Source: Sunxiuqinia indica
GTDB taxonomy: Bacteria > Bacteroidota > Bacteroidia > Bacteroidales > Prolixibacteraceae
Length of the DNA stretch: 64,000 nt
NCBI RefSeq assembly: GCF_009847015.1
Contig: NZ_WVEM01000013.1
Coordinates: forward strand, 1 to 64,000
Direction of reading: 5' to 3'
Of the stretch, positions 18,662-28,141 are shown piece by piece. The position numbers were made by a program, and so were the translations under genes. A model generated the notes under the pieces. That model had not been told where the DNA came from. It searched no databases and saw only the letters and a program-made list of their open reading frames with translations. Position 1 is the stretch's first letter; each line of letters begins with the position of its first letter.

Positions 18662-19633
18662 TTACCAATAACAAGCTCCCTCTACCATGTTTGCTTTTGA
18701 AGGCCGTTCTTCTTCACTTGGCTTTACCCAGTATTTATTCACCAAACTCCGATAGTCTAATCCAACTGCGGCCGCATAACCTGGTGTCTCCCACCTTTTT
18801 CCTCTAATTCCGAATAGTAGTTGCAAACTTCCACCTAAATGAAATCCTTTTTTACCTATTCGCTTTACATGCGCAGCCAAAGGAAATCCATATGCTCCAG
18901 CTCCAATTAAGCATATATCGAAGTCGATTTTATCGATTTCTTCTTTCATGTAATCCAACGCATTAAACCAATTGTCAAACCCAGTTTCTGTTCCGGCGAG
19001 ACCTTGCACTGCCTTTATAGTCTTCAATTGAAATTCAGGCAACATTCCATTAATAAATAAGTTTTCCCTTTTTTTATATTGATGCTCAATAGTCGTCGCA
19101 AATGGATGAACGACCAAGACTTTTTTACCCTTCAACGACAATGTCCACGGATTCTTTGCCCAAAAAGGATCTAAATAAATTAATCGAACTTTCGGAATAT
19201 CAAGAGTGTCTTTTACAAAATATGATTCAGCAGGCAACCAAGAGCCAAGAACATCAAGTTGATCAATATCTTGAAGCATCAATTCACAAAACTGCTCAAG
19301 GTTATTCTCACTCGGAGGAAAAAATCCACTCCAACGTTGCATTTGATCAATAATCTTATCATCCCACCACCATTGTGGAACCTCTCCTTTAATATACTTT
19401 AAGATTTCTTTTTGAGACCTCGAAACACCTAAATAATTAACCATACATGTTAGTTCAGTACTTCCAAAACGAGCAATCATGGCAGGACTACTATCAAGGA
19501 GTTTCTTACTTACAATGTCTGCTACAATATTTGGATCCTGAATACAGTCGGGACGCATCTGCTTTTCAACTCCGACTGAAGATGCATAAATTTTTCGACA
19601 ACCTTTATAAAATGATTGGGTTATTTTTTTCAT
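18662..19633 (-). CDS. GT-D/DUF1792-like putative glycosyltransferase
   Basis: The 323-residue protein resembles the GT-D fold group related to the C-terminal domain of GlyE/DUF1792 proteins. Residues 52-60 (MIARFGSTE) match its Arg-Phe-Gly-x-x-Glu nucleotide loop, VLVVHPFATT (172-181) forms a central strand, and ICLIGAGAYGFPLAAH (240-255) with FHLGGSLQLLFGIRGKRW complete the pattern. It should be a cytoplasmic sugar transferase. GT-D enzymes are rarer than GT-A and GT-B, and the donor is unknown. Assignment is by recalled motifs. Confidence 0.7.
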   Translation of the reverse strand: MKKITQSFYKGCRKIYASSVGVEKQMRPDCIQDPNIVADIVSKKLLDSSPAMIARFGSTELTCMVNYLGVSRSQKEILKYIKGEVPQWWWDDKIIDQMQRWSGFFPPSENNLEQFCELMLQDIDQLDVLGSWLPAESYFVKDTLDIPKVRLIYLDPFWAKNPWTLSLKGKKVLVVHPFATTIEHQYKKRENLFINGMLPEFQLKTIKAVQGLAGTETGFDNWFNALDYMKEEIDKIDFDICLIGAGAYGFPLAAHVKRIGKKGFHLGGSLQLLFGIRGKRWETPGYAAAVGLDYRSLVNKYWVKPSEEERPSKANMVEGACYW

Positions 19634-19660
19634 GATATACTTTGTTTCAAAACGAATTTG

Positions 19661-20623
19661 CTATACACGCGGGAAACCATGCAACCGCCATAATAGCTTT
19701 GTGAAATAAATATAGAATATCTTCATTTTCACAAATGAATCATGTTTATAGCTTTTAAATTCAAAAAAAGGGAATAATTTAATCACACCATCTTCGAGAT
19801 TTGAAAGATATACATCGATCATCTTAAAATCCCTCGCCTTCAATGCGGTTAGCATAATATGCCTTAATTCATATTTAAGAAAAACCTTAAATAATTTATT
19901 TTTTCTCCCAACCTTATGCCATAACTTATATGTAATGTTCATACGTGTGCAGACATCGATTTCGGAAGTATATGAGTTTTTCTCATTTATAGTAGTTAGC
20001 TGCCCTTTAACGTTTCCATAATAGTAGGATAAAGGGAAACCGCAATACACGGTTGGAGCAACTAATGCAGCGGAGAAGAACAATACATAATCTTCATTTT
20101 TATTGAGCCCTTCTGGAAAACCTCCAAGATCAATACAGAGTTTTCTTGTTACGACAGTTGCACTTGTATGTGAAAAAACATGTGGATTTTCAAAATAGTT
20201 GATCACTTTTATCTGATCGGCGTATTTTTCGGCTACTCTTCTTTTTGTATTCTTTGTTACTTCATTTTTATAGTATCCGGCACAGCTAATCATACCACTC
20301 TCTGGGTACATTTCAATTGCTTTACTGATTGTCTCCAAATAAAGGGGAGCCCAATCGTCATCGCCGTCTAAGAATGCAATATATTCATAATTTGCCTCCT
20401 TTATTCCTTTATTACGCGCAACACTAACACCGCCATTTTCTTGTTCAATAATCCGAATTCGAGGATCGCTTGTGAAACCTCTTATCACTTCGACACTATT
20501 ATCCGTGGATCCATCATTAACAATTATAATTTCATAATCCTTGAAACTTTGGTGTAAAACGGAGCCTAATGTTCTTTCAATAGTATGTGACTTATTATAT
20601 AGTGGAATAACAATAGAAAACAT
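19661..20623 (-). CDS. GT2-family glycosyltransferase
   Basis: The 320-residue protein shows the classical GT2 start FSIVIPLYNKSHTIERTL, nucleotide loop VNDGSTDNS at 35-43, ENGGVSVARNKGI near 62-74 and the metal-binding LDGDDDW at about 84-90. The second half is basic and less conserved, as is usual for the acceptor domain. It is an inverting transferase that should add one residue of the repeat unit. The gene lies 27 bases before the GT-D-like gene. Confidence 0.9.
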   Translation of the reverse strand: MFSIVIPLYNKSHTIERTLGSVLHQSFKDYEIIIVNDGSTDNSVEVIRGFTSDPRIRIIEQENGGVSVARNKGIKEANYEYIAFLDGDDDWAPLYLETISKAIEMYPESGMISCAGYYKNEVTKNTKRRVAEKYADQIKVINYFENPHVFSHTSATVVTRKLCIDLGGFPEGLNKNEDYVLFFSAALVAPTVYCGFPLSYYYGNVKGQLTTINEKNSYTSEIDVCTRMNITYKLWHKVGRKNKLFKVFLKYELRHIMLTALKARDFKMIDVYLSNLEDGVIKLFPFFEFKSYKHDSFVKMKIFYIYFTKLLWRLHGFPRV

Positions 20624-20663
20624 ATTTGATTTTCTTTATGAAATTTAATAGTAAATATTATCC

Positions 20664-21767
20664 TCAAGAAATACTATCAAAGAAGCTCTTAGACCTTAAT
20701 TTTGCTTCCTCGATTAATTTATTGACTTTTTCATAGTCAATTGCCGATCGAAGAACATCTTCTAGAATTTCATCTTCTTCTAGAATTAGACGATTTCGTA
20801 GATCCAGCTGTTCCAAAATTGACTCAAAACGAGCTAATCCTCTTTCCACATTTCCAATAACAAAAAAGGGCTTATTAAAAATAATTGAAAATACACAAGC
20901 GTGAAATGAGTCCGTTAATACGTATTCTGCATCATAAAAACATCGAAGCCAACTAGTAACTGTATTCGACTTACGATAAACTGTTTGTCCAATTTCTTTG
21001 AAGAATTCTTTCTCGCTCTTATAGGCTTTAATTTTCAACATTGCAGAACACCTTTCTACGATTTCAAGTTTGCTTTGGGTTTCATCCAAAAAGTAATAGA
21101 AAAGTTCACCATCTCTTCTTTTCTCTTTCTCCTGATCTATAAGTTTTATGTAATGCTCTTTATTGAGAAGAAGAGTAGGGTCAATATTCTGAACTGCGTT
21201 TACTCCAAAAACATTTTCGCAAATCTTGACACCTGATTTTTCTCGTACTGAGATCGCATCAAAATCTTCCAATAACCGACCAACCTTATTAGTAAGCTCA
21301 GGATCATGTTTCCAGAAATCAACTCCAAATGATGCCGCATAGCCAACTTTCTTGATATTATTCTTCAGTTTAAAATCCAAAAAAAAATTAAACTTTAGCT
21401 TGCCACTGTATTCAATTCGCCAAACCTGATCACTCCCTACAACAATAGCATCAAGCTTCCTATTATCAATAAACTTGCATAACTCGTTATCTGTTTTTAG
21501 AACAGGACTCTTTGGAGAAATATATTTTGATATAAATTGGGTGGGATTTTCATTTAGCTTTTGATAATCCCCATGTTTTAAAAATTTCTTGCCGAGAATA
21601 TAATTCTTAATCATTCTCAATTCTCTGTGAAAAATTGGTGCCGGATTTTGCCTGTCTAATAATACGACCTCGTGCCCACTTTTCTGCAAGAATTTTTGAA
21701 GTGCGTACGCTTGTAAAATTCCACCATTATTCGATACCAGAGGTAAGGTTAAAATTCCAATCTTCAT
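20664..21767 (-). CDS. second polysaccharide pyruvyltransferase-family protein
   Basis: The 367-residue protein fits PF04230 of the WcaK/AmsJ kind. It opens with GILTLPLVSNNGGILQAYAL, has the family's IVVGSDQVWR near residue 118, VGYAASFG near 145 and a C-terminal VLTDSFHACVFSIIFNKPF in which D-S-F-H-A takes the place of the D-R-Y-H-G loop. It differs strongly from the 17581 protein, so the two are not a recent duplication and may act on different residues. It follows the flippase in the operon. Confidence 0.85.
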   Translation of the reverse strand: MKIGILTLPLVSNNGGILQAYALQKFLQKSGHEVVLLDRQNPAPIFHRELRMIKNYILGKKFLKHGDYQKLNENPTQFISKYISPKSPVLKTDNELCKFIDNRKLDAIVVGSDQVWRIEYSGKLKFNFFLDFKLKNNIKKVGYAASFGVDFWKHDPELTNKVGRLLEDFDAISVREKSGVKICENVFGVNAVQNIDPTLLLNKEHYIKLIDQEKEKRRDGELFYYFLDETQSKLEIVERCSAMLKIKAYKSEKEFFKEIGQTVYRKSNTVTSWLRCFYDAEYVLTDSFHACVFSIIFNKPFFVIGNVERGLARFESILEQLDLRNRLILEEDEILEDVLRSAIDYEKVNKLIEEAKLRSKSFFDSIS

Positions 21768-21803
21768 TTTATTTATTTTTCGATTAATTGATGAACGCTA
21801 CAA

Positions 21804-23351
21804 TTATTTTCGTCTGATGAACTTGATACCAGAACTATAGGCAACAGCAATAAAACTTTGAACAAGTTTTTTTTCTTTTTCATTTAAGCCTAAAAAATAA
21901 ACTACAAGTGGAAATAATGAGAAGTTAGTCGCCAAAATAATTAGCAACCTTATTAATGAAGCTTCCATTGAAAGATAGCTTATTAGCATTGATCCCGTTA
22001 ATACTAGAGTAATAAGCAGCGACTTGATAACCACATCTGAAAAGAAATATTTTAACGACAAACCACATTGTTTTTTTGCATGGTACAAAACAACGACAAA
22101 CGAACGAATAAGCACATTCACAATAAATATGTAATAAAGCCATTCCGGAGAATATCCCAGCTTAAAGAAAAGAAATGAAAGCACAACAGCAGAAATCGCA
22201 AGAATTGAAACACCAATTTTGAGACCTTTTATTTTGCCTATTGCTGAGATTGCTGTTGGGAGGGTCACAAACATTTGCTCTATCAAATTTAACACAAGCA
22301 ATAACCGACAAAATATAACGGCATATTCAGGAACATCTTTTAACCATAGATTCAGAATAAACGGCATATCCATAATAACCGGCAATGCTAAAAGCAACAA
22401 TAAATAATAGGATAGCTTAGCTCCTGTTAATGTAGCTTTAAGCATCCCTTCACGGTTGCCCGATCCTTCACTTTTTACGATAACAGGATTTAGTGCTTTT
22501 AACATAGTCGTTGAAAACGCGCCTAACTGCCCTGCAATTTGATTGGCAATCCCCTGAGCAGCATTCACAATGGTTCCAAAGAACATATTCAGAACAATGC
22601 CCTGGCCGTATTGAGCTAACATACTGACTCCGCTTCCCAATAAAGACCACCCTCCAAAGCTGGTCATCTCCCAGAATAGACTCTTATCGTAATATTTTCG
22701 AATTTTAATTTCGACTTCTTCATACTTCTTGTGACAATATACACGCTGAACTAGCAATAACAGGATTGCTAGTGCTGCCATAAGAAACCCGTAACTTTTC
22801 AATCGATCCAAGCTTGTATAAGTAATAAAAAGCGCAATTCCCAATTTTAAGACCGCCTCAAGGATACCCAAAATAGCCACAAACAACATATTTTCATGTG
22901 CATTAATAACGGCATCGTAAGGCACAGAAATCACTTTAACAAATGTACTTACGACTAAGAAATGGTAAATCAGCTTGGCAACTCCTATCCTATCGGCGTC
23001 TATCTTTAAAATCCCGTTAAAGAAAAAATAGCCAGCAACTTCCAGTAGTAAAACAATGATTAAACCAATGATAATGTGTAATGCAACACTCACATTAAAA
23101 ATCTTCTTTTGCTGATCCTCGTCTCCTCTTCCCTGAGCAAAAGACATAAAACGCTGGGTGGCTGCAGACATTGCACTATTAAGAAATGTTAGCATAACTA
23201 CCGCTCCCCCAACCACGTTGAAAATACCAAAATCGTCAGCTCCCAATGCCGCTAATACAAGCCTGGTTGCGTACAGAGAAATAAAAACGGTAATTGCCAT
23301 CCTGGCATAAAGAATACCGGTATTAACCGCTACTCTGTTAGCTGCACCCAT
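21804..23351 (-). CDS. Wzx-type oligosaccharide flippase
   Basis: The 515-residue protein has about fourteen hydrophobic segments and the MOP-superfamily start AANRVAVNTGILYARMAI followed by ALGADDFGIFNVVGG, a hallmark of Wzx proteins of Bacteroidota. It should move the finished undecaprenyl-linked repeat unit across the inner membrane for the Wzy protein at 14385. FFGTIVNAAQGIANQIAGQ near 262 is another common Wzx segment. The gene follows the nucleotide-sugar cassette after 58 bases. Confidence 0.9.
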   Translation of the reverse strand: MGAANRVAVNTGILYARMAITVFISLYATRLVLAALGADDFGIFNVVGGAVVMLTFLNSAMSAATQRFMSFAQGRGDEDQQKKIFNVSVALHIIIGLIIVLLLEVAGYFFFNGILKIDADRIGVAKLIYHFLVVSTFVKVISVPYDAVINAHENMLFVAILGILEAVLKLGIALFITYTSLDRLKSYGFLMAALAILLLLVQRVYCHKKYEEVEIKIRKYYDKSLFWEMTSFGGWSLLGSGVSMLAQYGQGIVLNMFFGTIVNAAQGIANQIAGQLGAFSTTMLKALNPVIVKSEGSGNREGMLKATLTGAKLSYYLLLLLALPVIMDMPFILNLWLKDVPEYAVIFCRLLLVLNLIEQMFVTLPTAISAIGKIKGLKIGVSILAISAVVLSFLFFKLGYSPEWLYYIFIVNVLIRSFVVVLYHAKKQCGLSLKYFFSDVVIKSLLITLVLTGSMLISYLSMEASLIRLLIILATNFSLFPLVVYFLGLNEKEKKLVQSFIAVAYSSGIKFIRRK

Positions 23352-23409
23352 AAATATTGTTTATCGGAATCGTTAATTGAGAGACGTAATGCGAAAATCA
23401 CATCTCAGG

Positions 23410-24708
23410 TTACTCTAAAACCGCTGAATTAATAATTTGCCCTGTATATTTTTTCAACAATGCCGGATTATGGAATTCAACATCATCCAACGTGATGAGA
23501 TCATCTTTTTTTAATAACCTTTTGACGACACAGTCTTCGGCTAATCCAATTGGCAACAGGTTATCTTCCCTGGCAGAAACAGTATTGTCACATATCCCAT
23601 ATGTTTTGTACCCTCCCAGCCCATCAATTTTATCTCCGGGGTTCAGATCCTCTTTAGCGACTGTTACGACTTCTACCTTCATTCCAAATTCAGCATCAAG
23701 CGTCACATCTTTAAAATCGATTAACCGTGCAATTGAAAAAGCCAACTCAAAAAAGAGAAGATGATAAGGGACGTAAAAACTATACAATGGTCCGTCTCCC
23801 AATTTTCCATATTTGAGGTACTTGGCCGACAATGGATCATTCGTAGTTGCATAGATAAATACGCCGGGACCGGGCTTACCTCCGACAACATAGTCCACAA
23901 TTCCTCCTAATTCTTTCAACTTATCGATATCCGGGTAAAAACCAGAAGTCATTTCATCAACATGCCCTTTAAAATTGGGTCCTATCATTCCACGTTGAGC
24001 AACACTCATATTCGTTGCATTGGCAGTAACCGCTTGTTCAAATGATATCTTTGTACCATCAGCAAAACTTGTAACCATCTCAGGAGTCATGTCCCATTGT
24101 TTGGCAAATGCGGCCTGGGTTGATGGATTTCGATAATGGTCTTGTAAACCTTTGATATTACCACAAAGAAGAGGTTCAAACCCCATCATTTTTACATGTC
24201 GAAACAAGTTTTGAGTAACGCCGGGTTGATCACCATCTCCAAGCGTGTAACGCACCTTGTGCTCGGCTGCTTTTGCTTTTAGTAGTGGGCCAAATGTCGC
24301 CTCCAGTTCTGCATTAAACGAAACAACATGCTTTCCTTTTTTAAACGCTTTTAAAATATTTTCCAGTGCAAAAGTAATATGGCCGGTCATTTCAACCAAC
24401 ACATCCACTTCCGAACACTCGATTAATACATCAATATCATTCGTTATAGCTGTTTTTCCATTCTCAATTGCGATCGTCATTTCTCTCTCAGTTTTAACAA
24501 CCTGAGCGCCCCTGACACCTGAAGCGAGCATGGCTTGTTCAGCCTTCTCAACCGTTCGATTGTATACTGCGGCAACAATCATCCCGGGAGTATAACGACA
24601 AATTTGGTTGATCAATCCTTTACCCATTTCTCCAACACCAATCACTCCAACTTTGATTGGATTATTTGATGCTTCTCTTTCTTTGAGTTTCTGGTCGATT
24701 ATATACAT
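23410..24708 (-). CDS. SAF-domain, homoserine-dehydrogenase-like oxidoreductase
   Basis: The 432-residue protein corresponds to the COG4091 type: an N-terminal Rossmann fold (VGVIGVGEMGKGLINQI, residues about 21-37) of homoserine dehydrogenase kind and a C-terminal SAF domain (about 340-425, with NPGDKIDGLGGYKTYG and LAEDCVVKR). Homologs sit in O-antigen and rare-sugar clusters, where the reaction is not settled to my knowledge. Here it is the last gene of a four-gene block with a UXS-like enzyme, a UDP-glucose dehydrogenase and an RmlC-like epimerase, so it likely reduces or rearranges the keto-sugar nucleotide they produce. That role is inference. Threonine biosynthesis genes are absent nearby. 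Confidence 0.78.
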   Translation of the reverse strand: MYIIDQKLKEREASNNPIKVGVIGVGEMGKGLINQICRYTPGMIVAAVYNRTVEKAEQAMLASGVRGAQVVKTEREMTIAIENGKTAITNDIDVLIECSEVDVLVEMTGHITFALENILKAFKKGKHVVSFNAELEATFGPLLKAKAAEHKVRYTLGDGDQPGVTQNLFRHVKMMGFEPLLCGNIKGLQDHYRNPSTQAAFAKQWDMTPEMVTSFADGTKISFEQAVTANATNMSVAQRGMIGPNFKGHVDEMTSGFYPDIDKLKELGGIVDYVVGGKPGPGVFIYATTNDPLSAKYLKYGKLGDGPLYSFYVPYHLLFFELAFSIARLIDFKDVTLDAEFGMKVEVVTVAKEDLNPGDKIDGLGGYKTYGICDNTVSAREDNLLPIGLAEDCVVKRLLKKDDLITLDDVEFHNPALLKKYTGQIINSAVLE

Positions 24709-24719
24709 TTTTATTTTTT

Positions 24720-25259
24720 TTAAAACGGACTTTCAAATTGTTCAAAAGGTAACATGTTCCTATCTTTTTCCGAAACGATAACCGGAATTTCCGGCCATTT
24801 AATTCCACAGGAATCCCAGTGAATCCCCGTATCGCAATCAGCATGATACACCGAAGTAGTTTTATTCAGAAATATGGTATCATCGGTCAATGACATGAAG
24901 CCATGAGCCATTCCTTCAGGAATATACAACACCGTAGGTTCTTTACTATTAAGAGTGATCGTAAAATGTTTACCATAAGTTGGCGAATCTTTGCGTAAAT
25001 CCACTACCGCATCAAAAAGCTCTCCTTGTATGCAACTAATACATTTTACATGCTGCTCAGGTGGAAGTTGGAAATGCAATCCGCGTACAACGCCTTTTTT
25101 TGAAGTTGAATAATACTCCTCTTTAAAATCGCTTCTCAATCCCAGTTTTTCAAATAATTTGTCGTGGAACAGTTTAATAAAAAGTCCGCGGTCATCAGAA
25201 AAAATCCGAGGCTTAACAATAAATAAACCCGGGATTTCAGTTTCAATTTTTTCAAACAT
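24720..25259 (-). CDS. rfbC: RmlC-like NDP-4-keto-sugar 3,5-epimerase
   Basis: The 179-residue cupin has the RmlC signatures VVRGLHFQ with catalytic His62, Lys72 in QHVKCI, PEGMAHGF (114-121) and SVYHADCDTGIHWD with the catalytic Tyr138. Length and motifs match dTDP-4-dehydrorhamnose 3,5-epimerases. No rmlA, rmlB or rmlD occurs in the window, while a UDP-glucose dehydrogenase and a UXS-like decarboxylase are directly upstream. The true substrate may therefore be a UDP-4-keto pentose or another keto sugar. It starts two bases after the dehydrogenase stop. Confidence 0.85.
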   Translation of the reverse strand: MFEKIETEIPGLFIVKPRIFSDDRGLFIKLFHDKLFEKLGLRSDFKEEYYSTSKKGVVRGLHFQLPPEQHVKCISCIQGELFDAVVDLRKDSPTYGKHFTITLNSKEPTVLYIPEGMAHGFMSLTDDTIFLNKTTSVYHADCDTGIHWDSCGIKWPEIPVIVSEKDRNMLPFEQFESPF

Positions 25260-25261
25260 AT

Positions 25262-26518
25262 CTAGTAGATGTATCGGTAATCAAATACGTTTTTGGTTTG
25301 GATTTTATCTTTGTTTTCAACGAATTCTTTCCAGCCCGTTAATACTAATAAGTTGTTAGATTTCGAGAGAAGTTCATCCAATGAGTTACAATAATCGATT
25401 GCCATATCAGGATAAAACTTTTTAAATTCTTCATTTGCAATTGGGTCATATGCATGAATCGAATGATAGCCCTTCTCGAAAAGTAATTCTATAATTGCTT
25501 TGGTTGGTGTTATCCGGACATCATCAGATTCCGGCTTAAACGATAGCCCGAGGATACCAATTGAATCCGATTTTTCAACTTTTTCTTCAATGGATTCGGT
25601 AATGTAATACTTGATTTTATCGTTAATATCAATATTCGCTTTAAGGATTTTAGGCTCAAACCCACTTTCAATTGATCTTTGAACAAGAGCCGAGGTATCT
25701 TTTGGTAAACAGTAACCACCATATCCACATCCGGGATAAACATATTTGGACATGCTGGCCGGAGCTCCAAACCAACGCTTGTCTTCATGTAATATTCGAA
25801 AAGCCTTTGGAATATCAATATCTCCTATTTTTCCTGCTATTACAGACATCTCATTCGCATAACTGATCAAAGTAGACAACAAGGTGTTCGACAAATACTT
25901 AATAAATTCGGCTGAGTTGTAACTGACGTAATGAACTGGGGCATTAAAAGGTTTGTAAATTTCATCCAAAATGTTCTTGGCAGCCTCATCTTCCACGCCG
26001 ATTACAATTCGATCAGGCTCAATAAAATCTTCCCAACAATAGCCTTCACGCAAAAATTCAGGATTTGAAGCAAAGACAACTTTTCGCCCGGGAAGCTTAT
26101 CCAGTTTCTCATCGACAAAAGGAATAACCTTTTGTGAGACCGTTGAAGGAGGAACAGTTGATTTGGTAATAATAACCTGCAACTTGTCCGTATTTACATT
26201 CAACACCTGCTCAATCGCAGCATAAATATACTTCAAATCAGCGCTTCCATCTTCTTTACTTGGAGTTCCTACGCATAGAAATATAGCGTCACTATTTTTA
26301 ATTGCTGTTTCAAAATCAACATCAAGGTAAAACGACTTATCGAAAGTCTCTTTTAAGATATCCTCTAAATGGGGTTCGTGAAAAGGAATTTTGAAACTTT
26401 TAAGTGAATTTAGTCGGTCTGAATCAACATCAAATCCATAGGTTTGAAACCCTTTTTTTGCAAAGCCAAGTCCTGTAGTCAGGCCAACAAATCCTAGTCC
26501 AAGTACTGTAATTTTCAT
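25262..26518 (-). CDS. UDP-glucose 6-dehydrogenase-family enzyme
   Basis: The 418-residue protein oxidises a UDP-hexose to the uronate with two NAD. VLGLGFVGLTTGLGFA (5-20) is the NAD fold, TKSTVPPST (118-126) and NPEFLREG (152-159) are core motifs, and the catalytic cysteine is Cys270 in GYGGYCLPKD. It is distinct from the WbpA-type dehydrogenase at 42414. Its start overlaps the upstream epimerase gene by four bases (ATGA at 26515-26518). UDP-GlcA made here would be the substrate of the UXS-like neighbour. Confidence 0.9.
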   Translation of the reverse strand: MKITVLGLGFVGLTTGLGFAKKGFQTYGFDVDSDRLNSLKSFKIPFHEPHLEDILKETFDKSFYLDVDFETAIKNSDAIFLCVGTPSKEDGSADLKYIYAAIEQVLNVNTDKLQVIITKSTVPPSTVSQKVIPFVDEKLDKLPGRKVVFASNPEFLREGYCWEDFIEPDRIVIGVEDEAAKNILDEIYKPFNAPVHYVSYNSAEFIKYLSNTLLSTLISYANEMSVIAGKIGDIDIPKAFRILHEDKRWFGAPASMSKYVYPGCGYGGYCLPKDTSALVQRSIESGFEPKILKANIDINDKIKYYITESIEEKVEKSDSIGILGLSFKPESDDVRITPTKAIIELLFEKGYHSIHAYDPIANEEFKKFYPDMAIDYCNSLDELLSKSNNLLVLTGWKEFVENKDKIQTKNVFDYRYIY

Positions 26519-27609
26519 AATAATTTACCATTATAAACTTTCAAGAACTCAAGAAACCGACCAATCCCTTCGTCAACGACAACTGTTGGATTGTAACCCA
26601 AAAGACTTTTTGCTTTATCGATGACCGGACACCTTCGGTTTGGATTATCGGTCATGTAGTCCTTATCATCAGACTTTCCGAAGGTCGCAGTGCCTGTATA
26701 ATTTAATATTTGCTTTGCGTTTTTCACATAGAGCTCAGCAAATTCCTTGACTGAAATTTCGGGTTTGTCAATTCCAATATTGAAAGCTTCGAGCTTGTCA
26801 TATGTTAATACTTTGAGATAGCCGGTAATGGCATCCGAGATGTAACAAAACGTACGGGTGGGGGTTCCATCCGACAAAATATCTAAATCACGTCCTTCAA
26901 TAACACATTTTGCAAAGTCAGCTGGTAGCCGCTTGTCATGAATACTCATTCCGGGTCCGTAATTATTGAACGGACGAGCAATAGTCACCGGGAAATCGTA
27001 CTTGCTGTTAAAAATCCAGCACATTGTTTCTCCAAATCGTTTGGCTTCATCATAACAAGCCCGAGGTCCCATCGTATTCACATTTCCACGATAAGTCTCA
27101 GGAGTAGGGATAAATTCCTTTGCAGGATCGCCATAAATTTCGCTACTTGAGAAGAATAAAAATCCGGTGATTTTTTTATCCAGATAATAGTCAAACAATC
27201 TTCGCAAACCTGTGATATTTGCGTCAATCGTTTCTACAGGATAAATACGGTAGAAGGTAGGTGAGGCTATGGAAGCCATATGAATAATCAAATTGGCCTT
27301 ATCAGAATCAGGAACTGAAGCAACATCGTCAGAGATGATGTTGAATTCGTGAAGTGAAAAGAAGTCGTATTCATCATTCACTTCATCTAGCCAATCTTTA
27401 TTACCCGTAAGAAAGTTATCGAGGGCAATAATCTTTCGAATGTTTAGCTGCTCTTTGTATTTTGTCAGAAAATGAACGAAGTAGTAGCCTAAAAAGCCAC
27501 CGCAGCCTGTTAGAAGGATCGTTGAATTATCAAACTTTGCCTTCTCCTGATCGGTAAGTCCATTAAATATATTTAACAGATCTTCCGTAAGAATTTTGTT
27601 TTGTCTCAT
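26515..27609 (-). CDS. UXS-like NAD-dependent epimerase/decarboxylase
   Basis: This extended short-chain dehydrogenase of 364 residues has the NAD loop LLTGCGGFLGYYF and the active-site Y-D-E-A-K (about 187-191) in GPRACYDEAKRFGET, close to the sequence found in UDP-glucuronate decarboxylases (UDP-xylose synthases). ARPFNNYGPGM follows as in that group. A GTG at 27612 lies one codon before the ATG at 27609, and the ATG is preferred. It is the first gene of the 21-kb polysaccharide operon, behind a leader of about 535 bases. Decarboxylation of UDP-GlcA to UDP-xylose or its 4-keto form is the leading idea. Confidence 0.85.
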   Translation of the reverse strand: MRQNKILTEDLLNIFNGLTDQEKAKFDNSTILLTGCGGFLGYYFVHFLTKYKEQLNIRKIIALDNFLTGNKDWLDEVNDEYDFFSLHEFNIISDDVASVPDSDKANLIIHMASIASPTFYRIYPVETIDANITGLRRLFDYYLDKKITGFLFFSSSEIYGDPAKEFIPTPETYRGNVNTMGPRACYDEAKRFGETMCWIFNSKYDFPVTIARPFNNYGPGMSIHDKRLPADFAKCVIEGRDLDILSDGTPTRTFCYISDAITGYLKVLTYDKLEAFNIGIDKPEISVKEFAELYVKNAKQILNYTGTATFGKSDDKDYMTDNPNRRCPVIDKAKSLLGYNPTVVVDEGIGRFLEFLKVYNGKLL

Positions 27610-27786
27610 CACACATGTATTTCTTTACTTTTGATACAGTCTTACTAGCTTCTTGGTTTTAACAGCAAGAGACCTGAGGATATGGTCAGTATCCTCACTA
27701 CTTATCGATTCAAAGGACGGCAGCCCCAAAAATCAAAAGTTTATAAAATTAGTACATCATATAAAAAGGTAGAAACAGGAGGACCC

Positions 27787-27816
27787 GATACAGCTTCGCC
27801 TCCTCACTCACAGAAA
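27787..27816. repeat. degenerate direct repeat, copy 1
   Basis: Reads GATACAGCTTCGCCTCCTCA and onward; 23 of 30 bases match copy 2, which lies exactly 100 bases further on. A weaker third version may start near 27679, where GATA and TCCTCACT recur. Confidence 0.5.
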
Positions 27817-27886
27817 TGTTATTCTGGTGAACTTTAAAATTCAATCTTCCTTAAATCCGGGTTTTCACTCCCCTATTCTAGGAGAA

Positions 27887-27916
27887 GATACTGCTTCGCC
27901 CTTTCACCCACAAACA
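27887..27916. repeat. degenerate direct repeat, copy 2
   Basis: Reads GATACTGCTTCGCCCTTTCA and onward; it shares GCTTCGCC and CACCCACA-like blocks with copy 1. Both copies are in the leader of the polysaccharide operon. Confidence 0.5.
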
Positions 27917-28141
27917 AGGTACTACCAAAGCGTGAGTGATGCAAATCTTATATCATCAAATATGCGATGAGATCTTTCCTGACACAATGGGTAATTTCAC
28001 GTAAATACTCCACTCTTATTACAAGATACGACAGCAAACACCCATTTTTTGGGATTAATCGTACGATCAACTTGAAGTTTACTCTTACAAACCTGAGTGA
28101 GTCATCCAAAACCAGGTGAGACATCAAACATTCCTAAAAAC

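Noticed and set aside
6484-27609. UpxY/UpxZ-controlled capsule locus as in Bacteroides
   Set aside because: No NusG-like or UpxZ-like gene and no invertible promoter with inverted repeats was found near the operon start.
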